Source: Corylus avellana
Taxonomy: Eukaryota; Streptophyta; Magnoliopsida; Fagales; Betulaceae
Reading direction: 5' to 3'
Length of the DNA: 64,000 nt
NCBI RefSeq assembly: GCF_901000735.1
Contig: NC_081551.1
Coordinates: 14,134,906-14,198,905, forward strand
The notes below the pieces were generated by a model, which was not told the DNA's origin, made no database searches, and saw only the letters and a list, made by a program, of their open reading frames with translations. Below are positions 52,440 to 62,236 of the stretch, piece by piece. Both the position numbers and the translations under genes were made by a program. Position 1 is the first letter of the stretch, and each line of letters opens with the position of its first letter.

Positions 52440-52552
52440 TCCTTATTCTAGTCCCCAAGCGGTAGCTCAATTGGATAGAGGCCACATCTCATAAAGCGAA
52501 TATCACTTGTTTGAATCCCTCTTCCCTTGTTCGAATATGTAAAAAAAAATTC
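52440..52552 (+). mobile_element. tRNA-derived SINE
   Basis: CGGTAGCTCAATTGGATAGA is a good polymerase III box A and CTTGTTTGAATCCCTCTTCC a good box B, about 45 bp apart. They are followed by a short unrelated stretch and an A-rich tail (GTAAAAAAAAATTC). It lacks a foldable tRNA acceptor stem, so it is a SINE and not a tRNA gene. Confidence 0.6.
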
Positions 52553-53779
52553 AAAAAATTATAGTCATCATTCTAACATTACTTGTAAGCTAATATTTAA
52601 CGATTATAGAAGGGTCATGGACAAGGGACAAGATTCTCTCCGATTTATTTGAATTTGATAATATTCATCTAGTTATATTAAATGGATATTTTTGTCTTTT
52701 TATTTTTTTGAGGGAATAAAAATACCATTACAATATAAATAACTAGATATTATCAATTCAAATGAACATAACCAAAAAAAAAAAAAAAATCCTAATTTCA
52801 TGGACATACAGTTATATAGGCGTAGAAAAAGAAGCGAAGAAATTGAATGGTCATTAAAGACTAACGGTTTATAGTTATAAACGCCGACAAGAAATTCAAT
52901 GGTTCCAAACGTTCATATAACCCTTTAATAAAAAATTGTGCTAGCAAGAAATTCAATGCACTAACTTGAAGTCAAAGAAGAAAAAATGAGCTCAAAAGGT
53001 GTTTGTAACACACTAAACTACAACACTGCACTCATAAGCTAACACCCCAATAATTTTTTTTAGTCAATGAATACTTCACAAAAAGAAAAATAATTCTTAA
53101 TACAGGAGTAATGATATATGCTATTCTTATGTCTTTCTTCTATTCACTTAAAATTGATGTAACTTTTAAAATTATTATTAAATTATAATCTATCACAAAT
53201 TTAATAATAATTTTAAAAGTCACATTAATTTTAAATAGACAGAAAGGTAATGTTTACTCAAACTTGCAACTAATTAGACATGGAACTGGCATGAAGTTTG
53301 AATATATATATATATATATAGAACTAGCTCTCAACAAATTTTATTGAACATGCAATACTACAAACTCATTTCTTATACGACTTCTGTACAACTTAGTTGA
53401 TGTAGCGTGCTTCAAACCATTGAATTAACATTTACTAAAGAACGCCCATAAATTCAATGATATATAGGCATTCTATATCAATCTAGCCGCACAATAATTG
53501 ATCCTTCCAAAAACGCAAATCCTTCCAAAAACGTTTGTTTTATTGATCTTGTCCTGTTTTCCTTTGTATCCTGCTTAATTTGTCTTTGGTTTGGTTTAAT
53601 CATTAATGAAATGTACTTAAACAAAAAAATAAAAATAAATAAGAGGTTTTGGAAGCAGGAAGAAGATAACAACTACAAATGAGGTACGGTAACTATATAT
53701 CTATTATGCATATTCAAAATCCTTACATTACATTTACACACACACGTCCATTGACTATTATTTGTCTAACATTATAAAA
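52553..53779. other. 3' flank of CYP76, no gene seen
   Basis: AT-rich intergenic sequence with a (TA)n run at about 53303-53321 and a short duplication of AATCCTTCCAAAAACG (53500-53535). No exon or structured repeat otherwise recognised. Confidence 0.4.
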
Positions 53780-56700
53780 TTACACAGATTTGATGGGAAT
53801 AGCCAGGAGGGGCTCAGCCTTATGCAAGGTAATGCCAAACATCTCTTTCATGTCAATATCTTTTGGCTTCATCCCATCTGCCAGCTTCCAGTTAAAGCCG
53901 TGGACAAGAGAGGCCAGCATCAAGTGCACCATCCGGTTGGCCATAGGCAATCCAGGGCAAATCCTTCTTCCAGCTCCAAAGGGAATGAGCTCAAAATCTC
54001 TCCCTTTGAAGTCAATTTCCTTGTCTAAAAACCTCTCTGGCAGAAACAAATTTGGGTTTTTCCATACGCTTGAATCCCGTCCCATTGCCCATACGTTTAC
54101 TAGTATTTGTGCATTGATGGGCACGGTAAAGCCACACATCTCTACATCAGCCTCAGCCTTGTGGGGAACCAGGAAGGGTGCTGGCGGGTGCAACCTAAAG
54201 GTTTCTTTCACTATTGCCTGTAGATAAGGCAACTTTAAGATGTCCGATTCTTGAACAAGTCTGTCCTTGCCAAGCACTTCTTCAAGCTCTTTTCGGGCTT
54301 TTACCATTTTTTCAGGGCTGTGGAGTAACTCTGTCATCGCCCATTCCACTGTGCTTGATGTTGTGTCGATCCCTGCAAAAAATAAATCCTGACACGTACA
54401 AAGTTGTGTGAGAGCTAACTACTTAAGAAAACTTCACCTCAAAGCAAAAGCAAAAGCAAAAAAAAAAAAAAAAAAAAACTTCCCTTCAAAGAAAGCAGAA
54501 GTAATCAATAATTTTGCTGCAAAAGGATAGGGCTCACACGGAAGGAGTAATACAATTAACAGTAGTAATGAATAATTTTCTCATGTATTATTGACCTTTT
54601 TCTTTGGACAAAATTCTGCTGGTCCTCCAAATTGTGATGATAATTATCGATTTATGATTGAGAAAGCACTAGGCATTGTTGGGCAAAATTTTTATTCCCG
54701 GTAAGTTTTCATGCACCATTTTTCGAAAAACAATCAACATCAAAACATTAGAACTTTTTTCACTTTTTATATTACATCATTCAATTTTTTTTACTATTCA
54801 AATAAAAAAATCACTACAAAATAAATTTTTTTTATACCAAACATTATTATTTTTTTCACATTAATTTACATCAACTACAGTATTCAAGGAAAAAAGGCTT
54901 TAACAAACAAACCCCTTATCTCAAAAGTTGAATGAGATATTGATTTAATTATTTAATTACTTTTTTTTTTACTATTTAATTTGTTTTTGTTATAAGCTAG
55001 ATTTAACTTATAAAATATTTAGGGATAACTTCACTCAGAACTTTTGAACTACCACACATTTTGAGAAGATTCCATAAATTTCAATAGTTCTTAATTTCAC
55101 CACTGAACTTTCAATTTGATGCAATTGACCCGTTCATCAATTTTTGCCATTAAACCCTAACGAAAATCACTAAAAGGGCCTAATTATATCATCCAATTTT
55201 CGTTTAAAAAAATCAATTTGAAATGAAGGGTAAAATTGGCATTTTATAAAAGTTTCAAGGCTATAAAGGTCATCTCATCACTTTTAACATAAAAAAACTG
55301 ACGAGGTAAATTGCATCAAATTGAAAGTTCGGATGTGAAATTTAAAGGTTTTGAAGTTTGATAGATTTTTTCAAATCGCGTGGTAGTTCAAAGGTTTTTT
55401 GTGAAGTTTTCCTTATTAAGTTACTATTTACCTTAAAAGCTTAAACCTTAATATTTGACCCACCTAATTTCCAAACTGTCGATGACAAAAGAAAAAATGG
55501 TCAGGCTATCCAAATTAATATAAATTGATAAAATTTTCCTGAAAATATAACTAGCCACCACCCATGCCAAAATAAATTTATGAATGAAGATTGTCTAAAA
55601 TTTCTAAGACATTTAATCAAAGATTTATTTTGTCATAGGTGGCTAGTTATTATATTTTCAGGAATCTTGTATCACTTTGTATTTTCTAAATAAAAATAAT
55701 TAAGGGAAATTATCCGTTCCCCCGATGAACTGCCACTCAACTACCATATACTCCCATCAACTACCAACTTTACATTATGATCCCATCAAACTATCATTTC
55801 ATTACAAAAACCTTCATTTCGTCAGTCAAAGTCTTTAAGTCTGACAGTCAACCGTAAACAGTGTTGTGAACAGTACAGTCGACCGTCCGACTTAATGGCC
55901 TTAACTGACGGAATTGTGATTTTTGTAACGAAATGATAGTTTGATGGGGTCGTAATGTAAAGTTGGTAGTTGATGGTAGGAAATAGTCATCGTGTGATAG
56001 TTCATGGGAAAAGGATAATTTCCCCAAATAATTATGATTTTCTCACATCAACATTTATTATTATTAAAATATGGGTGGACTATATATAATAAAATATTAA
56101 GATTGTAATGAACTAAAAGTACAAGAATTTAATTTTTTTCCATAAAATACTCTATAAATTATTGAAAGTCTTCATCCTTATAAAGTTTATAACTTATAAC
56201 GATCAAAATATGACCGAAAAGGAAAATTCACCTGAAGCAAATGTTTCATATGATCGCAGCTCAATTCTGCATCATCTTCTTCAACGAGATTGAGGAGAGA
56301 GTCAAGTACATCGCTGGTTGCCTTAGAACCCAGGGAAGATGCTCTTGATTGTAATCGTTTATCGATTATACCATCAAGAAAAACAAAAAACTTTCTGAAA
56401 TAAATATTCATCCTTCGGCGTGCACCTTGTGGGTCAACTAAACGAAGTGCAGGGAAATAGTCTACAATATTCGGCCTTCCTGCTTCTTCCATGGCTCCCA
56501 CTACGAGATCCAAGAACTCTTGGGATGCATTTGAACAATACTCTGCTAAGTCAGTGGAGAAAAATGTGTTGGATATGGCATTAAGGACCGTTGTGAAGGC
56601 TGCTCGACCAATATTTACCGCTTCACCACTATTACAATTTTCCTTAACGTGGTCTACTAGTTGTTGCACCTTTTTACATCGAATGGCTTCGGTGGAATCG

Positions 56701-57125
56701 AGCTGTTGTGGAAAGAATATTTGCTGGGCAGAAACTTTTCTGAGGCTTCTCCACTGAGCCGATGCGGGCAGCCATGCCATTGAATATTTATGGTGGTTGA
56801 ATGCTCGGGCAGTGTCCTGGATGGTTCGGCTGGAGAAGACCTGGTCGTGTTTTTGAAGTGCTTCTTTGGCTAAGTCTGGAGAGGAAATTACTATGGTTGT
56901 CCTGCTCCCGAGCTTGAGAGTCATGAGGGGTCCATAAGTTTTTGAGAGCTTGGCAGCAGCTTGATGAGGTTGGTTGCCCAGCTGAAAGATGTTTCCGATG
57001 ATCGGAAAAGGCTTGGGGCCTGGTGGGAGTTTGGGTGAACCAGAGTTCCGGCGTGCTAGACCGGAGGTGATATGAATGATTGCCCACAAAAAGGAAAGTG
57101 CCAGAACAAACGCTAGGTACTCCAT
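53780..57125 (-). CDS. cytochrome P450, CYP76 family, 2 exons
   Basis: Exon 1 56232-57125 and exon 2 53780-54388, with a GT..AG phase-0 intron of 1843 bp at the position usual for CYP76; the product is 500 residues. N-terminal membrane anchor (about 3-22, [17 protein letters not shown]), proline hinge [13 protein letters not shown] (33-45), I-helix AGIDTT (303-308), ExxR as ETFR (360-363), PERF (415-418) and heme loop [10 protein letters not shown] (435-444, ligand Cys442). All are intact, so it should be a working ER monooxygenase using P450 reductase. Family knowledge: CYP76 members oxidise monoterpenols (geraniol 8-hydroxylase type), diterpenes or herbicides; the substrate here is not readable. 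A start at METs further upstream is unlikely, as MEYLAF fits family starts. Pseudogene relatives lie on both sides (39743-49782, 62079). Confidence 0.93.
55015..55415. mobile_element. fold-back MITE in CYP76 intron
   Basis: GGGATAACTTCACTCAGAAC and the reverse complement of the right end (AAGGAAAACTTCACAAAAAA) pair, as do TTTTGAACTACCAC and GTGGTAGTTCAAA, and AACTTTCAATTTGATGCAAT with its inverse at about 55310. No clean target duplication. Confidence 0.75.
55703..56025. mobile_element. Mutator-like MITE (323 bp) with perfect 9-bp target duplication in CYP76 intron
   Basis: AAATAATTA flanks both ends (55694-55702, 56026-56034). The arms pair nearly throughout: AGGGAAATTATCC and GGGGAAATTATCC at the ends; ATCAACTACCAACTTTACAT and its complement; ATCAAACTATCATTTC-TTAC and its complement. 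No coding capacity. Confidence 0.9.
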
Positions 57126-57194
57126 TCACTGGATTTGGCTTTGCATAAGAAAGCAATATTGGGAGTTGTTTGCCATGATCAAAAGTGAGATGTC

Positions 57195-57204
57195 ATATAT
57201 ATAT
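57195..57204 (-). promoter_or_regulatory. candidate TATA box of CYP76
   Basis: ATATATATAT about 70 bp upstream of the start codon, in the expected place for a TATA box with a 5' UTR of 30-40 bp. It directly borders the MITE at 57207-57530, so the MITE sets the distal promoter. Confidence 0.4.
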
Positions 57205-57206
57205 TG

Positions 57207-57530
57207 GAAAAATCAACTTTATCTCATGAGTTTCATGAGTTTTTCAATTTGACTTTCAAAATTTAAAAAGTGGCAATATTCTTTCAATGTTTTAAAAATT
57301 TTCAATTTAAACCTTTCGTTAATAATTTTCATTAAATTGGACGAAAATCTCTAAAATTACATAATTACCTTCGGGCTTTTTTTAAAAAAAATTTATGTCC
57401 AATTTAACGAAAATTGTAACGGAAGGTTTAAATTAAAATTTTTAGAAATATTAGGGGATACATTGCCACATTTTAAATATTGAGGTTCAAATTAAAAAAT
57501 TCCTAAAACTTCAATAAGGTAAATTGAATT
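57207..57530. mobile_element. fold-back MITE in the CYP76 promoter
   Basis: Left AAATCAACTTTATCTCATGA and the reverse complement of the right end (AAATTCAATTTACCTTATTG) pair, continuing with TTAAACCTTTCGTTA against TAACGGAAGGTTTAAA and TTAAATTGGACGAAAAT against its inverse. It occupies about 80-400 bp upstream of the CYP76 start codon. Confidence 0.75.
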
Positions 57531-57994
57531 TTTCATATATACTGGATATGAAATGACGATAATTTGGCTTCGGTTTGTGGAATGTTTGTCCGTTAGAAAA
57601 TGAATATAAATATTTTATAAAAAAAGTGATGTCGATCTCGCGAAAGGCATTATTGGCAGGTTGGCTGGAAAGTCTTTCCGAGTGTCAGATTCCAAAATGT
57701 AATGATTGTACCCTGCATGCATATGTCGGCAGGATTTGGGAAATTTTCCCATACATCTCCAACCAAAAATAATAATGGAACCAATTAATCTAATCTGATC
57801 AACTTTAGCCAAGAATAATAAAACTTTTTATGAATGAGAATTATGAGACCCAGCTTAAAGCTAGAAGAAAAATCAAAACTAAATGGGAAACATACTTCTT
57901 ATTTTTGAAGTATTACAACAATAGAAAAAACTTAGGTTTGACCACATTTGCACAAGATAGGAGAAGGTTTTGGTAAGACATGATGGAATGAGAG
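57531..57994. other. CYP76 distal upstream region
   Basis: The part 57650-57775 is duplicated at 37838-38155 (there split by a MITE) and contains the empty target site CTGCATGCATATGTCG. No gene in this stretch. Confidence 0.6.
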
Positions 57995-58561
57995 GCTTGG
58001 AAACATGCCTAGTAGGTATATATACAAGGGTTAGGGAAGGGTTCTAGAGTATTTTCACACATAACTAACAAGATAAATGTGACTTTTCATGTGACTAGGG
58101 AAAAACAACAAATTTGGATAAGAAATGATAATAATGCCTCATGGGAAGGTTTAAGGTTGTATTGAATGAGGGAAGTGGGTTGAATGAGGGAAGTGGTGGT
58201 TAGATGACTAAGATAGAAGGTGGTAAGGTGGAAATGCTGAACAATGAGAGAATGACAAGTGTCATCCATCATATACAAATGAGTTCCCCCACATTTAAAC
58301 TTGATGCATGATATAAACCCAACTTTTTTACCCAACTTTGTTGGGCAAGGGTTAGGGAAGGGTTCTAGAGTATTCTCACTAGGGCTGTTAAATGAGCGAA
58401 GCGTCTCGCGAGTAAGCTTGGGCTCGGCTCGTATAAGCTCGGCTCGTGCTCGACTCAAATATTAAATGAAGCACTTCATGAACACAAATTCTAGCTCGAA
58501 TATTAAACGAAGCAAGCTCGGCTCGACTCAATTAGGCTCGTGAGCAAGCTCGTACAAGCTC

Positions 58562-58592
<31 letters not shown>

Positions 58593-59706
58593 AAAAACTA
58601 AGTAATACATAATTAATTATAAATCTCATAATTATTAAAATCTTAAAATTTCATTTATATTTAAGCATTAGAGAATGAAAAATTCTAAACCCTTCGTGAT
58701 CAAAGAGAGAGAGAGAGAGCAATCATTAAAAAGACCTCGATTCAATTAGAACAGACCCAAACGAAAGGAAGAAGAATCAAGTAGAAACTGTTGAGAGAGA
58801 TTGCAAAAGGCATAAACTATTGAAAAATCATACAAACCCAAACACTATCACTACCTGTTTGATGAGCGAGAGTGAGAGAGTGGGAAATGAGAGTTCAGGT
58901 GGAAGATGCGCTGTGACTGGTGAGGGGGATTGAGAGAGAGACGTTGAAAAAATAGTTTTTTGTAGAGAGCGTTGTCCTAATGCAGTCTGAATGCAACTTG
59001 TTAACTTGTCCCACATTGTTAAGAAAACATTAATCTCAAAGTTTGCTTTATCTATAAAAGGATGCATATCCTCTCTCTTTGAAACCAAATGCCTTGCCGT
59101 ATTAACTCAGGTTCCATACTCGACTGGCCAGGTTAAGCAAATACTCATATGCAAACTAACTTCTTAAGCCGTTTAAGAGTACTTGAAGTTAATTTTTTTT
59201 TTTTTTAAACAAAAACATTAAATATAAGAGCCAGCTCACGAGCTGGCTTGGCTCAACTTATTAATAGCTCGAGCTCGATTTTTTTGGCTCGCCCTTGAGC
59301 TCGAGTAAAATTTAAACGAGCCAAGCCTGAACAAGGGAAGCTCGCTCAAGCTCGGCTCGTTTACACCCCTAATTCTCACACATAGTAGGTATATATACAA
59401 GGGTTAGGAAAGAGTTCTAGAGTATTCTCACACATAACTAACAAGATAAATGTGACTTTTCATGTGACTAAGGAAAAACAACAAATTTGGATAAGAAATG
59501 ATAATAATGTCTCATGGGAAGGTTTAAGGTTGTATTGAAAAATGAAGTTGGTTGAATGAGGGAAGTGATGGTTAGATGACCAAGATAGAAGGTGGTAAGG
59601 TGGAAATGGTGAACAATGAGAGAATGACAAGTGTCATCCATCATATACAAATGAGTTCCCCTACATTTAAACTTGAGGCATGATACAAACCCAACTTTTT
59701 TGCCCA
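57995..59706. repeat. 330-bp tandem duplication interrupted by a hAT element
   Basis: The unit starting AGTAGGTATATATACAAGGG and running to ATTTAAACTTGA-GCATGATA and CCCAACTTTTTT occurs at about 58011-58335 and 59388-59705, with scattered differences. An extra fragment (GGTTAGGGAAGGGTTCTAGA) at about 58349 begins another unit, which the hAT insertion at 58380 splits. Confidence 0.88.
58380..59371. mobile_element. non-autonomous hAT element (992 bp) with perfect 8-bp target duplication
   Basis: ATTCTCAC flanks both ends (58372-58379, 59372-59379), the 8-bp size typical of hAT. The ends TAGGGCTGTTAAATGAGC and (reverse complement) TAGGGGTGTAAACGAGCC lead into long subterminal arrays of GAGC/GCTC words (GCTCGGCTCG). 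The inside has a (TA)n run at 58570, a (GA)n run and no transposase frame. Confidence 0.93.
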
Positions 59707-60057
59707 ACATAAGTCCAACTTTTGCCTCTTTTTTTATTTTAAAAAAATAAAATAAAAAATAGAAAAAATGTCTGAAGCAACTCTATCTATTTTTTGTCTT
59801 TCTTTTGTTTGGTATTTTTTTAAAAATGAAAAATGATATTTTTCTTCATAATAATGACATTTTCTTTAAAAAAAAAAATGACATTATTATGAAGAAAAAT
59901 ATCATTTTTCATTTTTTTTAAAATACCAAATAAAAGAAAGACAAAAAATAGATAGGGTTGCTTCAGACGTTTTTTTTTTCATTGTTTTATTTTATTTTTT
60001 TTAAATTAAAAAAAAAGGGTAAAAGTTGGACTTATGTTGGGCAAAAAAGTTGGGCCT
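59690..60057. mobile_element. palindromic MITE, copy 1
   Basis: Reads almost the same on both strands: CCCAACTTTTTTGCCCAACA at the left and its complement at the right, with matching TCTATCTATTTTTTGTC and ATAATGACATTTTCTTT arms meeting near 59867. The ends TGCCCAACATAAGTCCAACT and the complement are nearly identical. No coding capacity. Confidence 0.88.
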
Positions 60058-60089
60058 TTAGCATTTTTCTTTAAACTTACATAAAGGAA

Positions 60090-60180
60090 AAGATGAATGA
60101 TAAAGACCCAACTTTTTTGCCCAACAAAAGTTCAACTTTTGCCTTTTTTTTTTTAAAAAAAAAAATTTTTAAAAAGAGAA
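60090..60180. mobile_element. truncated arm of the same palindromic MITE
   Basis: Contains CCCAACTTTTTTGCCCAACA then AAAGTTCAACTTTTGCC, the left end of the family, but no return arm. It lies between two full copies. Confidence 0.75.
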
Positions 60181-60553
60181 ATGCTAAAGTCCCAACTTTT
60201 TTGCCCAACAAAAGTCCAACTTTTACTTTTTATTTTTTTTTAAAAAAAAACCAAAATGAAAAATGGAAAAAATGTCTGAAGCAACCCTATCTATTTTTGG
60301 CCTTTCTTTTATTTAGTATTTTTTTAAAAATGAAAAATAGTATTTTTCTTCATAATAATGACATTTTCTTAAAAAAAAATGACATTATTATGAAAAAAAT
60401 ACCATTTTTCATTTTTAAAAAAATACCAAATAAAAGAAAGATAAAAAATAGATAGGGTTGCTTTAAACATTTTTTCCATTTTTTATTTTATTTTATTTTT
60501 TAAAAATAAATAAAGCAAAAGTTGGATTTTTGTTGGGCAAAAAAGTTGGGTCC
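60181..60553. mobile_element. palindromic MITE, copy 2
   Basis: Same order as copy 1: CCCAACTTTTTTGCCCAACA, CTGAAGCAACCCTATCTATT, TTCATAATAATGACATTTTC, then the return arm ending TTGGGCAAAAAAGTTGGG. The arms are slightly more diverged than in copy 1. Confidence 0.88.
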
Positions 60554-61033
60554 CTATCATTCATCTTAAAAAAAATAAAATAAAACAATGGAAAAAAAAA
60601 ATTTTACACGTAGGAGAGAAGTTGGCCATGAGTTAAATTTGTGTTGTGTCCGTATCAAACCTCCTGAAATATTGCCATATATTTCATGCCATATTAAGTG
60701 GCTGAAATGCCACCACAAGGTGAGTTGACCCAAAAAAAAAAAAAAAAAGGACAATATGGTATTGAGAAAAGAGAGGGAGAGATCGACTAGTGTGTGAGAG
60801 AAAAGAAAGTTTGAGAGAGAGAGAGGGAAAAGAAACACTGGAGTGGGGGAGAAGTGAGAAGAAAAAAAAAGAGAAATCATGAGCGAGATGGAGAAACTAC
60901 TGTAAGCACAGAGAGAAGAAGTGGAACAAAGGAAGAAAATGAGCAGGGACAAGGGCAAGAAAACTGTAAAAACTACTTGTTAGAATTTTTATTTTTTTTC
61001 AAATTTTTTTTTGTAGGGTTAAGGTAGCCTGCC
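60554..61033. other. intergenic stretch with (GA)-rich tract
   Basis: 60760-60870 is GA-rich on the plus strand. The 130-codon minus-strand frame across it reflects CT-rich composition and shows no family resemblance. Confidence 0.4.
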
Positions 61034-61325
61034 CACCCCTACCTATATCTTCCACTGTGTTGTGGCGTATTTAGTACGTTAAACGACTATTTTATTAAAA
61101 AAAATAGCCCCTACCTATATCTTTCACTGTGCTGTGGCGTATTTGGTATGTAAAACGACTATTTTATTAAAAAAAATAGCCCCTACCTATATCTTTCACT
61201 GTGCTGTGGCGTATTTGGTATGTAAAACGACTATTTTATTAAAAAATATAGCCCCTACCTATATTTTTCACTGTGCTGTGGCGTATTTGGTACGTAAAAC
61301 AATGACTATTTTATTAAAAAAATAA
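61034..61325. repeat. minisatellite, four 72-bp units
   Basis: Units start CCCCTACCTATATCTT at about 61036, 61108, 61180 and 61252, each followed by TGTGGCGTATTTGGTA and ACGACTATTTTATTAAAAAA. Units 2 and 3 are almost identical; 1 and 4 differ at several sites, with unit 4 carrying a small insertion (AAAACAATGACT). No spacers, so it is not a CRISPR array. Confidence 0.95.
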
Positions 61326-62078
61326 GTAGTTATTATTGAGAATTTTTTTTTAAAAAAAGTAGAGCGGAACATCTATTTATGTTTCGTGGTTTAATAACAA
61401 CACATATACTCTCATTAAAATTGAACATAAATTATTAAAATACTCGAGATATATAAAATAATAATGGTAAAAATAAGAAAGAAAAAAAAATTCCCTTCTT
61501 GGTATAATAACATAGGCAACCCTTATCCATTTTGTAAAACTCATGACATTCTCAATTATACAATTACGAAGTTTACAGAACACGTTTTGGTATCAAAAGC
61601 TCATCGCATAATAAGTTTTATAATAATTTATTTATTAAATCGTGGACTTTTGCAATAACATTGAGGATTTTGATCATTCATGACGTAGTCTCCAATAATT
61701 GCTTCATTGGTTGTAGTCTACGTCTCATTAAGTAGAGGTGACTAGATTGAATCGGTATTTCTATTTTATTTGTCATTCTTTATACTTTTGTGTATATAGA
61801 GTTAGCTTCATTTACTTCCATTGTCATTTAGTAAACTTTGCAATAAATCAAAAAGCAATTTCTCTTATCTTGTACAATAATTGAGATGCATTGTACATTG
61901 CTGACTTGGTCATGTGTGCATGTTTTTTCTGCTTTACTCAATCATGTGCTGCAAATAACGTAAAAAATCATCTTTTAAAATGATTTTTTGTCATGTTTCT
62001 CTGACCAAATTGCCTTTATAGATTAGTGATCTGATCATATCCCATTATTATCTTATATCTGAAGGCAAAATTGAGTGA
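61326..62078. other. 5' flank of the CYP76 fragment
   Basis: AT-rich sequence with no gene recognised. It would have been the promoter of the CYP76 copy starting at 62079. Confidence 0.4.
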
Positions 62079-62236
62079 ATGGAGTACCTACCATTTATTC
62101 TGGCAGTTTCCTCTGTGTGGGGATTCATTCATCTGCTCATCTCTGGTCTACGACGCCGGAACTCTGGCTCACCCGGACTCCCCCCCGGGGCCCAGGCCTT
62201 TTCCGATCATTGGAAACATCTTGCAGCTGGGCAAGT
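62079..62236 (+). pseudogene. CYP76 5' fragment, frameshifted and cut by an LTR element
   Basis: The start MEYLPFILAVSSVWGFIHLL then RRRNSGSPGLPPG matches the N-terminus of the intact CYP76 ([32 protein letters not shown]). A one-base shift in the C/G run at about 62178-62190 moves [14 protein letters not shown] into another frame. Sequence similarity stops after CAGCTGGGCAAG at 62235, where an LTR begins. The rest of the gene, if present, lies beyond the window. It faces away from the intact gene. Confidence 0.88.

Larger units (their letters stand above)
54389..56231 (-). other. CYP76 intron carrying two fold-back elements
   Basis: The intron is long for a CYP76 gene. Two inverted-repeat elements (55015-55415 and 55703-56025) make up about 40 percent of it; the rest is AT-rich with poly-A/T tracts. 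Confidence 0.75.

Noticed and set aside
52449..52525. tRNA gene
   Set aside because: Box A and B are present, but no acceptor stem can be folded and an A-rich tail follows, so a SINE is the better call.
58087..59710. Open frames of 80-123 codons on the minus strand
   Set aside because: They lie in the tandem duplication and hAT ends, are similar because the DNA is duplicated, and have no protein resemblance.
60566..60958. 130-codon minus-strand frame rich in Ser/Phe/Leu
   Set aside because: It arises from a CT-rich tract; no conserved motif, and the pattern is typical of low-complexity translation.
61034..61325. CRISPR-like array
   Set aside because: Units are 72 bp, directly adjoining, without unique spacers, and the DNA is a plant nuclear genome.
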